From assembly GCA_934408705.1 (NCBI GenBank), contig CAKRVL010000132.1, positions 1 through 5,677 of the forward strand: a stretch of 5,677 bases of DNA, written 5' to 3'. Each line of letters begins with the position of its first letter. Position 1 is the first letter of the stretch. This document shows positions 1 through 5,067 of the stretch, in pieces. A program made the translations under genes and the position numbers. A model generated the notes under the pieces. It made no database searches. It was given only the letters and a program-made list of their open reading frames with translations, and was not told the DNA's origin. This DNA comes from an uncultured Blautia sp. GTDB taxonomy: Bacteria; Bacillota; Clostridia; Lachnospirales; Lachnospiraceae.

Positions 1-144
1 TCGTAATGTCTGGGCAGATACGCCTATAATTTTTGAAAATTCATGTATAGAATAATATTTACTCAAAGCATCAACTTCCAATAATATTCTACTCTAATAT
101 TTTATAAAACTCAACATGTACTTATATGATTTTATAATTTATAT
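1..144. other. AT-rich flank downstream of azlC
   Basis: No gene can be supported here. The first 25 bases or so have mixed composition, and the remainder is very AT-rich. An imperfect AT hairpin lies next to the azlC stop: TTATAAAA at 102-109 pairs with TTTTATAA at 130-137 around a 20-nt loop. It has no GC pairs in the stem and no clear U-run, so it is at best a weak terminator for azlC. AATAATATT occurs twice (51-59 and 80-88), which is probably chance in this composition. An azlD gene, the usual partner directly downstream of azlC, is not present. Confidence 0.5.
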
Positions 145-867
145 TTAACTGTTAATAACCTCCCTGGAATCTGCTTCCACAACCGGGCAAAGCCATGCTG
201 CCAATCCGGCTGTCAAAAGTGTAGTAATGATAATTGCAAAGCCTGATGATACCCTTGATAACAAAGGAACCCAGGCAAATACTGCGCTTACTGCCATTGA
301 TCCAAGAACAACCAGAAATACTGCTTTATTTTTCTTAGATGGAGGAATGATAATCGCAAGAAACATTCCATAAATGGCAACGCCAAGTGCACTCATAATA
401 AAATCCGGAAGAATACTTCCTGAAACAGCACCCAGCAATGTTCCAATAGTCCATCCCGGAATTGCCACACTCATAACACCATAATTATAAAATGCACTGA
501 CCTTTCCTATTTTGGCTGCGCTGACGCCAAAAATCTCATCAGTCACTCCAAAAGCCACTGCATAACGATGTCCCCAAGGCTCATCTCTACGCAGCTTCTG
601 GGAAAGCGAAAAGGACATCAGGCAATATCTCAGATTAATGATCAGCTGAGTCAGCGCCATCTCCAGTAAGGAGCCTCCTGCTATAATAATATCAAGTCCT
701 GCAAACTGTCCTGCTGACGTAAGATTGGTCAGTGAAATAAGTACAGCCTGCCAGATCGTCAGCCCATTTTGTACTGCCATCATGCCAAATGTAAAGGAAA
801 CAGCCAGATATCCCAATGCAATAGGGATTCCATCTGTAATTCCCCGCTTAAAGCTCTCCTTCTTCAT
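145..867 (-). CDS. azlC: AzlC family permease (branched-chain amino acid export type)
   Basis: This is an integral membrane protein of 240 aa, the usual AzlC length. AzlC proteins, normally with the small partner AzlD, export branched-chain amino acids and analogues. Family features include an N-terminal GITDGIPIALGY segment (9-20), the SAGQFAG signature (51-57), the NLRYCLMS motif (78-85) and GVTDEIFGVS (107-116). About six hydrophobic segments follow one another to near residue 227, and the tail is polar. The start chosen is the ATG at 867. It has GGAGG at 881-877 with a 9-nt spacer, and the protein begins MKKESFKRG as expected. A longer in-frame reading to 954 would run through the hairpin at 904-941 and adds a polar stretch unlike the family. 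No azlD follows, so it is either an orphan or its partner is elsewhere. A link to the selenium genes upstream is not evident, and it probably has its own promoter. Confidence 0.9.
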   Translation of the reverse strand: MKKESFKRGITDGIPIALGYLAVSFTFGMMAVQNGLTIWQAVLISLTNLTSAGQFAGLDIIIAGGSLLEMALTQLIINLRYCLMSFSLSQKLRRDEPWGHRYAVAFGVTDEIFGVSAAKIGKVSAFYNYGVMSVAIPGWTIGTLLGAVSGSILPDFIMSALGVAIYGMFLAIIIPPSKKNKAVFLVVLGSMAVSAVFAWVPLLSRVSSGFAIIITTLLTAGLAAWLCPVVEADSREVINS

Positions 868-903
868 GAAAGATTTCCTCCGGTTTCTTATGTAGTCATG
901 CAA

Positions 904-941
904 ATAGCCTGAAAATCCTTCAAAAAGATTTTTCAGGCTAT
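904..941 (-). promoter_or_regulatory. Stem-loop in the azlC leader / end of the Se-gene operon
   Basis: Twelve perfect base pairs join 904-915 to 930-941 (core AGCCTGAAAA). Two more pairs, 916-917 with 927-928, form if T929 bulges, leaving a loop of about 9 nt. It lies 55 nt beyond the DUF3343 stop, so it could terminate the upstream operon. However, the leftward strand after the stem reads ATTTGCATG, which is only a weak U-tract. The azlC promoter candidate at 945-973 would start transcription at about 938, so the stem would also form the very 5' end of the azlC mRNA. Either role is possible, and the sequence does not decide between them. Confidence 0.5.
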
Positions 942-944
942 CAT

Positions 945-973
945 ATTGTAACACTCTGTGTGCCCATGTTCAA
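945..973 (-). promoter_or_regulatory. Candidate sigma-A promoter for azlC
   Basis: Read leftward, a -35 box TTGAAC (973-968; 4/6 to consensus) and a -10 box TACAAT (950-945; 5/6) are separated by exactly 17 nt. Transcription would begin near 938, about 70 nt before the azlC ATG, directly at the base of the stem-loop. This would make azlC independent of the yedE-tusA-DUF3343 transcript. Support is by consensus match only. Confidence 0.45.
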
Positions 974-995
974 GAATTCATTCTGCATATATTTT

Positions 996-1238
996 TCAGC
1001 TATGCCAGATACCCTGAAGCTCTCCGTTTTCCAGTATTTTTACCAACTGTTCCACCTCATCAGAATACCAGCTTTTTGCCTTTTCTTCATCACCTGAAAA
1101 TTTCACGCAGGTACCGCAGGATGAGCTTAAATTTCTTGGTACCGGCATGATCACAGCCGGATAACCTTCCTTATCGCATTTTTTCTTAAATGCCATTGCC
1201 CCAAAGTGGGAAAAAAATGTAGCTATATAATCACCCAT
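996..1238 (-). CDS. DUF3343 putative Se/S carrier-like protein
   Basis: This is a small soluble protein of 80 aa that matches the DUF3343 family, whose members sit beside yedE, yedF and selenium-dependent hydroxylase genes and are described as putative Se/S carriers. The visible signature is MPVPRNLSSSCGTC (31-44): the family's PVPR-x-(I/L)-SSSCG motif, with Cys41 and Cys44 forming CxxC. A further Cys lies at position 21. The N-terminus (YIATFFSHFGAMAFKKKC) fits the family's first strand and helix. Its ATG at 1238 shares one base with the TAA of the upstream TusA-like gene (TAATG), and GGAG at 1247-1244 stands 5 nt away, so the two are probably translationally coupled. The likely job is to accept and pass on persulfide- or perselenide-bound chalcogen. 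That is inferred from family and context; no biochemical role is firmly established. Confidence 0.85.
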   Translation of the reverse strand: MGDYIATFFSHFGAMAFKKKCDKEGYPAVIMPVPRNLSSSCGTCVKFSGDEEKAKSWYSDEVEQLVKILENGELQGIWHS

Positions 1239-1444
1239 TATTTCTCCAGCGTAAGGATGAAATCTTCACCATCCTCTTTCACAGAAACCTGATATCCCTG
1301 GTGCATTGCAAATCGGGACACATTTTCTTTTGCAGTTACGTTATCCACCATCACAGTGTATGCCTTCTCACCGGAAGCCAGGGCATTCTTGGTACGGATC
1401 ACTGGTTCCGGACATGAAAGTCCTCTTGCATCTATTGTTTTCAT
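1238..1444 (-). CDS. TusA/SirA-domain sulfur (selenium) carrier, YedF N-domain type
   Basis: This 68-aa protein is a complete single TusA/SirA (SirA-like) domain. The hallmark is LSCPEPVI (9-16) with the active Cys11 in the CPxP motif, where family members carry a cysteine persulfide. The segment VDNVTAKENVSRFA (33-46) is the form seen in selenium-metabolism YedF proteins rather than in translation-linked TusA. YedF of selenium clusters is about 200 aa, with a second DsrE-like domain after the TusA domain. Here the protein stops at the end of the first domain and DUF3343 follows at once. The start is ATG 1444, with GGGAG at 1458-1454 and a 9-nt spacer. It lies 40 nt after yedE with no terminator between, so it is probably co-transcribed. 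A role in delivering Se or S from the divergently encoded desulfurase is inferred. Confidence 0.88.
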   Translation of the reverse strand: MKTIDARGLSCPEPVIRTKNALASGEKAYTVMVDNVTAKENVSRFAMHQGYQVSVKEDGEDFILTLEK

Positions 1445-1484
1445 AAGTTGGATCTCCCTTCATATTCTCCTGGTATTACTTACT

Positions 1485-2564
1485 TTACCCTTCGTTCTTT
1501 CTTACAGAATTCACTATTGCGATTACGATCAGCACAACAAAGCCAATAACTACAGCGATTTTACCATTTGCAGTAGGTCCTTCTCCGGAAGAAGCAAGTC
1601 CGAAGTTGTGTGCCACTGCCGCACCAGCCATCAGGCCAATTACAGTAATAGCAGAGTCTGTATTCCCCTCACCTGCAAGCACCAGCTGACGAAGCGGGCA
1701 GCCACCAAGAAGAACACATCCAAAGCCTGCCAGTGCCATTCCCAGTGCATTCCAGAGTCCTTCTGTATGTGCCACAGGCTGACCTGCAAATCCCGGATTA
1801 AAATATCCCAGAATCAGGTTTCCGATCAGTGCACTTACCAGAATTGCAATGAATCCCAGAAGCAGCTTCCATTCTCCGAACAGAACCACGTCACGGATAC
1901 CGCCAACCATACAAAGGCGTGTTCTCTGTGCCATAGCTCCTACCAGCAGTCCTGCGATCAGGGAAATAGCGATTGCTGCATGCTTGGCTCCCGGACCTCC
2001 ATCTGCTTCTGTAAAATGGATAAATGCCGGTGCAGCAATAAGAAGAAGCAGAATTCCTATTTCAGCCACAGGGAAAATACTGCCTTCCACTGGCTGCATC
2101 TTATAAGAGCGCTTCAGTGTATAGCCTTTTTTCAGAAAAAATACACCTGCAAGGATTCCTGCAATGAATCCAATCAGGCCAAAAATTGCGTTAAGATCAC
2201 CGCCTGCCAGACGGAGAATCATACGGAATGGGCAGCCAAGGAACATCAGGCAGCCGATCATAACGAACATTCCGATCACAAAACGGGTTACAGGTGCAGA
2301 ACCACCTCTCGGCTTAAATTCTTTGTTTACAAGCGCCAAAATGCAGGAGCCAAGTACCAGTCCTATAATTTCCGGGCGGATATACTGAACCGCAGCTGCA
2401 CTGTGGAATCCCAGAGCGCCTGAAGTATCACGCAGGAAACAGGCAATACAAAATCCCATGTTTGCAGGATTTCCGAAGTATACCAGGGCCACTGCAATGA
2501 TTCCGATGATGACACCCACCCCAATGATCACCGGTGTTTCTTTCTTTGACAATGTTTCTTTCAT
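1485..2564 (-). CDS. yedE: YedE/YeeE family putative selenium transporter
   Basis: This is a polytopic membrane protein of 359 aa in the YeeE/YedE family (DUF395-like). Family members import thiosulfate through conserved cysteines, and the YedE branch is linked to selenium metabolism. Two halves repeat the same pattern. The first half has NMGFCIACFLRD (35-46) and GCLMFLGCPFRM (104-115). The second has RTRLCMVGGIRD (214-225) and GFGCVLLGGCPLRQ (280-293). The cysteines expected to relay substrate are therefore C39/C42, C105/C111, C218 and C283/C289. Hydrophobic segments fill most of the chain, for example 12-30, 64-80, 94-118, 124-144, 164-181, 196-212, 235-253, 272-290, 304-320 and 336-352. 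The start ATG 2564 is well supported by AAGGAGG at 2580-2574 with a 9-nt spacer. It is the first gene of the leftward operon. The substrate (selenite, selenide, a seleno-compound or thiosulfate) cannot be told from sequence. Confidence 0.92.
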   Translation of the reverse strand: MKETLSKKETPVIIGVGVIIGIIAVALVYFGNPANMGFCIACFLRDTSGALGFHSAAAVQYIRPEIIGLVLGSCILALVNKEFKPRGGSAPVTRFVIGMFVMIGCLMFLGCPFRMILRLAGGDLNAIFGLIGFIAGILAGVFFLKKGYTLKRSYKMQPVEGSIFPVAEIGILLLLIAAPAFIHFTEADGGPGAKHAAIAISLIAGLLVGAMAQRTRLCMVGGIRDVVLFGEWKLLLGFIAILVSALIGNLILGYFNPGFAGQPVAHTEGLWNALGMALAGFGCVLLGGCPLRQLVLAGEGNTDSAITVIGLMAGAAVAHNFGLASSGEGPTANGKIAVVIGFVVLIVIAIVNSVRKNEG

Positions 2565-2580
2565 AACTCTTTTCCTCCTT

Positions 2581-2630
2581 AGATAACTGTCAAATCTTTC
2601 CTTTATTTTATCATTTTTTATCAGATAACT
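2581..2630. repeat. Paired direct repeat AGATAACT in the yedE leader
   Basis: AGATAACT occurs at 2581-2588 and 2623-2630, with starts 42 bp apart, close to four helical turns. The match extends to 11 of 14 bases (2579-2592 versus 2621-2634). The distal copy falls at the predicted yedE transcription start, and the proximal copy abuts the yedE Shine-Dalgarno. Same-face spacing would suit a regulator bound to both copies with a loop between, but chance in AT-rich DNA is not excluded. Confidence 0.35.
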
Positions 2631-2637
2631 CTAATTG

Positions 2638-2643
2638 ATTATA
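2638..2643 (-). promoter_or_regulatory. Candidate -10 box for yedE operon
   Basis: Read leftward, 2643-2638 is a perfect TATAAT, 74 nt upstream of the yedE ATG. At 16-18 nt further upstream there is no recognisable -35 box (for example TATAAA at 2666-2661). Such promoters are often activator-dependent, which would fit control by the LysR protein encoded on the other side of the divergent region. An alternative reading uses TTGTAT (2647-2642) as a -35 with a poor -10 17 nt downstream. Confidence 0.4.
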
Positions 2644-2684
2644 CAAGATTATTTTTATGATTTATAGATATTTTCGATAAATTG

Positions 2685-2693
2685 TGATATGAT
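2685..2693 (+). promoter_or_regulatory. Candidate extended -10 promoter for the desulfurase-lysR pair
   Basis: TGATATGAT fits the extended -10 form TGnTATAAT with one mismatch. The -35 position (about 2665-2670, TAGATA) is poor, which extended -10 promoters tolerate. Transcription would begin near 2700 and give a leader of about 54 nt. The TATGAT hexamer is also the start of a 25-bp tandem repeat, so a second TATGAT lies at 2713-2718 without the TG extension. Confidence 0.4.
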
Positions 2694-2737
2694 TAGATTT
2701 ATAAATACGCAGTATGATCAGACCTACAAATACACAG
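2688..2737 (+). repeat. 25-bp tandem direct repeat in the desulfurase leader
   Basis: Two abutting 25-bp units, 2688-2712 and 2713-2737, agree at 20 of 25 positions. Both begin TATGAT(T/C)AGA and end AAATAC(G/A)CAG. All five differences are transitions (four T/C and one G/A). The second unit ends just before the AAAGGA Shine-Dalgarno (2738-2743). The block overlaps the putative -10 box and start site, so it may be an operator for the LysR regulator or another factor. Confidence 0.6.
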
Positions 2738-2753
2738 AAAGGATTCTCTTGTT

Positions 2754-3977
2754 ATGAACCGGATTTATCTTGATCAGGCCAGCACTTCTTTCCCCAAGGC
2801 GCCAGGCGTTGCACAGGCAATGATGGATTATATGACTATGAACGGAGTCAACGTAAACCGTGGATGTTATTCCAGCGCTTACTCTGCGGAAGAAATTATA
2901 TACGAGACCAGACAGCTTTTGGCCCAGCTTTTCCACTTTCCCAAATGTAAAAATGTTATCCTTACACCCAATGTCACTACCAGTCTGAACTTTATATTAA
3001 AGGGACTTCTGAAGCCAGGCGATCACGTTCTGGTTTCTGCTATGGAGCATAATGCTGTCATGCGGCCGATTACGCAGTTAGCATCCCACGGCATTTCATT
3101 TGACCGGATTCCCTGCAGAAGCGATGGCTCTATGCTTCCGGAACAAGCCGAGGAGCTGATCAGACCGGAAACCAAGGCCATCGTAACTTTACATGCCTCT
3201 AATGTATGTGGAACCAGGATGCCTCTTGACGCCCTTGGCGAAATCTGTCAGCGACACCGGCTTTATTTTATTGTGGATTCTGCACAGACAGCTGGAATCA
3301 TACCAATCGATATGGAAAAAATGCATATAGATGCACTGGCTTTTACCGGACACAAAGGACTTCGGGGACCACAGGGCACTGGTGGCTTTCTTATATCCCA
3401 GGAGCTTGCAGAGCAAATAGAACCGCTGATTTCCGGAGGAACGGGAAGTGTGTCTCACACTGAAGAAATCCCGGATTTCCTGCCGGACCGTTTTGAATCC
3501 GGTACCCCCAATCTGCCTGGGATTTACGGACTGCACGCAGCACTTTTATCCCTGAGAAATGCAGTTTCAGGAGATTCAGCCTTAAATGTAGATTTATCTA
3601 CAGATAGAAATCCATTTTATCCTCATATGCATTCTCTTTATGAAAAAGAGATGGCACTTACCGGTTATTTTCTGGAACAGCTTCTTGCACTGGATGATAC
3701 CGGCACACACATCCGTATTATTGGAAAAAAAGATCTGACGGACCGGAATGCAGTTATTTCCATTCAGACGCCGGAAATCGATATGGCTCAGGTTGCATGG
3801 CAATTGGACAGCGAATATGGTGTAATGACCAGAGTAGGTCTTCATTGTGCCCCTAATGCGCATAAGACACTTGGCACTTACCCTGCCGGAACCATCCGTT
3901 TCTCCTTTGGACCGGAAAATACAAAGGAAGAGCTGGATCTGGCAATTCATGGACTCAAAAAAATTTTGAGTCTGTAA
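2754..3977 (+). CDS. Class V aminotransferase, cysteine desulfurase / selenocysteine lyase type
   Basis: This PLP enzyme of the NifS/SufS/Csd fold resembles the EF2568-type cysteine desulfurase family (TIGR01977) found with selenium genes. It should release sulfur or selenium from cysteine or selenocysteine as a persulfide or perselenide. Visible landmarks are YLDQAST (5-11), MEHNA with PLP-stacking His99 (97-101), HASNVCG (147-153), VDSAQTAG with Asp175 and Gln178 (174-181), and TGHKGLRGPQG with Schiff-base Lys201 (198-208). Further on are GGTGS (228-232), FESGTPN (247-253), GLHCAPNAH with catalytic Cys365 (362-370) and IRFSFG with Arg382 (381-386), so all key residues are intact. At 407 aa it is about 25-30 residues longer than usual for the family. 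The extra stretch, 271-294, is polar and lies between two helices of the large domain. The start ATG 2754 has AAAGGA at 2738-2743, 10 nt away. LysR follows after 52 nt and is probably in the same transcript. True substrate preference is unknown. Confidence 0.92.
   Translation: MNRIYLDQASTSFPKAPGVAQAMMDYMTMNGVNVNRGCYSSAYSAEEIIYETRQLLAQLFHFPKCKNVILTPNVTTSLNFILKGLLKPGDHVLVSAMEHNAVMRPITQLASHGISFDRIPCRSDGSMLPEQAEELIRPETKAIVTLHASNVCGTRMPLDALGEICQRHRLYFIVDSAQTAGIIPIDMEKMHIDALAFTGHKGLRGPQGTGGFLISQELAEQIEPLISGGTGSVSHTEEIPDFLPDRFESGTPNLPGIYGLHAALLSLRNAVSGDSALNVDLSTDRNPFYPHMHSLYEKEMALTGYFLEQLLALDDTGTHIRIIGKKDLTDRNAVISIQTPEIDMAQVAWQLDSEYGVMTRVGLHCAPNAHKTLGTYPAGTIRFSFGPENTKEELDLAIHGLKKILSL
3952..3972 (+). 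promoter_or_regulatory. Perfect inverted repeat over the last codons of the desulfurase gene
   Basis: GACTCAAAA (3952-3960) and TTTTGAGTC (3964-3972) form a 9-bp perfect stem with an AAA loop, ending 2 nt before the TAA. No U-run follows directly, although ATTAATTTT lies about 15 nt further on. It could slow or partly terminate transcription, or protect the mRNA 3' end, before lysR. It also encodes the ordinary C-terminus GLKKILSL, so selection at the protein level may explain part of it. Confidence 0.35.
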
Positions 3978-4011
3978 GCTATCTCATTAATTTTACTCTC
4001 GAGAAAGGAAT

Positions 4012-4026
4012 CAGTATTTAATACTG
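4012..4026 (+). promoter_or_regulatory. Hairpin between Shine-Dalgarno and start codon of lysR
   Basis: CAGTATTTAATACTG is a perfect 6-bp stem with a TTA loop. The only good Shine-Dalgarno, AAAGGA at 4004-4009, lies 20 nt from the ATG at 4030, which is too far for normal use. If the 15-nt hairpin forms, the effective distance shrinks to 5 nt. As DNA the same palindrome could be an operator, for instance for LysR autoregulation. Confidence 0.45.
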
Positions 4027-4029
4027 TAA

Positions 4030-4938
4030 ATGCTTATGGAATTCAAACAATTAGAGGCCTTCGTTGCTGTAGTTGAAAACAGAAGCTTTTCTGAAGCCGC
4101 CCGCCAGCTGAATCTGACTCAGCCCACCATCAGCGCCCACATCCAGTCTCTGGAACAGGAGCTGAATTCACGGCTTCTGATCCGCACTACCAAAAAGCTG
4201 ACTATCACCCAGCGGGGGTTTCAGCTTTATGACTGCGCCTCCAATATGCTGAACATGCGCAGCAATATTATAGAAGAATTTACCGGACAAAATAAAAAGA
4301 TCATCGACCTGGCAGTTTCCACCATTCCTTCATCCTACATTTTACCGGAAATCCTAAGTGCCTTTACCGGCCAGATCCAGGATGTATACTTCCATTCCTG
4401 GCAGTCAGACAGCCTTGGTGCTGTGGCAAGAGTTCTGGATGGCAGCGTGGATATGGCGCTTGTTGGCAATACCTTCGATGAGTCAGACTGCCAGTTTATC
4501 CCTTTTCGTCAGGATAAGCTTGTAATTGCCACACCTGTTAATGAACATTTTCTCCAATACGAACAGAAAGCAATGGCAGGTACACTTGAATTTTCAGATT
4601 TTCTGCAGGAGCCTTTTATCATGCGAGAAACCGGATCGGGCACCAAAAAGGAAATTGACCGCTATCTGGAGGAGCATAATATCCCGGATACATCCCTGCA
4701 TATTGTTGCAAGAATGAATGACCTTGAAGCGATCCGTAAATCTGTAGCAGGTGGTCTTGGTATTTCCATCCTCTCAGCCTGCTCCGCAAAAGATCTTGCT
4801 GATACACACCAGATTCTTACATTTCCGCTTAACCACGAAAATGCCACCCGTACTTTTTATATTGTTTACAGCAAGAACCGGATTCTGAAGCCACATGTAA
4901 AACAGTTTTTGAAATTTGTAAAGAATTTTTACCAGTAA
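4030..4938 (+). CDS. LysR family regulator, selenium-metabolism-associated type
   Basis: This is a 302-aa regulator of normal LysR length. The N-terminal winged helix-turn-helix spans about 3-62; the core FSEAARQLNLTQPTISAHIQ (20-39) includes the recognition helix. A linker helix follows (about 63-90), and then a periplasmic-binding-protein-like effector domain (91-300). The segments AVSTIPSSYILPEIL (95-109), SDSLGAVARVLDGSVDMALVG (126-146), MRETGSGTKKEIDRYLEE (198-215) and GGLGISILS (241-249) match the CysL-like subgroup that NCBI names selenium metabolism-associated. The ligand is unknown; a sulfur or selenium compound is plausible. The ATG at 4030 is the first in frame after a TAA at 4027-4029; a second ATG at 4036 (MEFKQLEAF) is also possible and closer to the usual family N-terminus. 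Neither has a Shine-Dalgarno at normal distance. It likely acts on the divergent 2565-2753 region, by inference from position. Confidence 0.9.
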   Translation: MLMEFKQLEAFVAVVENRSFSEAARQLNLTQPTISAHIQSLEQELNSRLLIRTTKKLTITQRGFQLYDCASNMLNMRSNIIEEFTGQNKKIIDLAVSTIPSSYILPEILSAFTGQIQDVYFHSWQSDSLGAVARVLDGSVDMALVGNTFDESDCQFIPFRQDKLVIATPVNEHFLQYEQKAMAGTLEFSDFLQEPFIMRETGSGTKKEIDRYLEEHNIPDTSLHIVARMNDLEAIRKSVAGGLGISILSACSAKDLADTHQILTFPLNHENATRTFYIVYSKNRILKPHVKQFLKFVKNFYQ

Positions 4939-4960
4939 ATGTTTTATTGGCGAATACAGC

Positions 4961-4997
4961 AAAAAGGCCGAAATCCAATTTTCGGATTTCAGCCTTT
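4961..4997 (-). terminator. Rho-independent terminator of rplY (possibly bidirectional)
   Basis: The stem pairs 4963-4976 with 4984-4997 (AAAGGCTGAAATCC and GGATTTCGGCCTTT read leftward) around a 7-nt loop. On the leftward strand it is followed by TTTTTGCTG, a proper U-run. The one imperfect position (4969/4991) is a stable G-U wobble in the leftward RNA but a C-A mismatch in the rightward RNA, and the rightward side lacks a U-run. The hairpin therefore best serves rplY, and the convergent lysR may use it less efficiently. Confidence 0.85.
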
Positions 4998-5067
4998 GGG
5001 GTTTACACATATTCAAAAGTAAAACAGATATTTGCAAGTAAAGCGGACATTCACAAACTGCCCCAGC

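Noticed and set aside
1..35. Resemblance on the leftward strand to the 3' part of a purine riboswitch (CGTA...CTGCCCAGAC...TACGA)
   Set aside because: The invariant GTTTCTACC core and the 5' half of the P1 stem are absent, spacing is wrong, and no purine gene follows.
2..55. Open rightward frame of 17 codons ending at TAA 53-55 (tail RNVWADTPIIFENSCIE)
   Set aside because: It could be the end of a gene cut by the window edge, as base composition changes soon after it. However, 17 open codons are expected by chance and I recognise no family.
868..954. 29-codon N-terminal extension of azlC
   Set aside because: The family N-terminus and a good GGAGG support the ATG at 867. The extension is polar and encoded by the stem-loop at 904-941.
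1368..1463. Leftward 31-codon ORF with AGGAG just upstream, overlapping the start of the TusA-like gene
   Set aside because: It is out of frame with tusA, its sequence is not recognisable, and its own ATG sits inside the tusA leader. The GGGAG next to the tusA ATG explains translation better, so the AGGAG is probably incidental.
1356..2423. Long rightward open frame of 355 codons opposite yedE
   Set aside because: It lies antisense to a clearly recognisable YedE transporter, is an odd Cys/His/Ser/Gln-rich translation with no family resemblance, and has no ribosome binding site. It is a shadow of yedE codon bias.
3189..3950. Leftward frames of 115 and 118 codons opposite the desulfurase gene
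   Set aside because: They are antisense to an intact, motif-complete PLP enzyme and show no family features of their own.
3997..4004. Palindrome TCTCGAGA upstream of lysR
   Set aside because: An 8-bp palindrome with no flanking symmetry is not enough to call an operator, and the CAGTAT-TTA-ATACTG element nearby is the stronger candidate.
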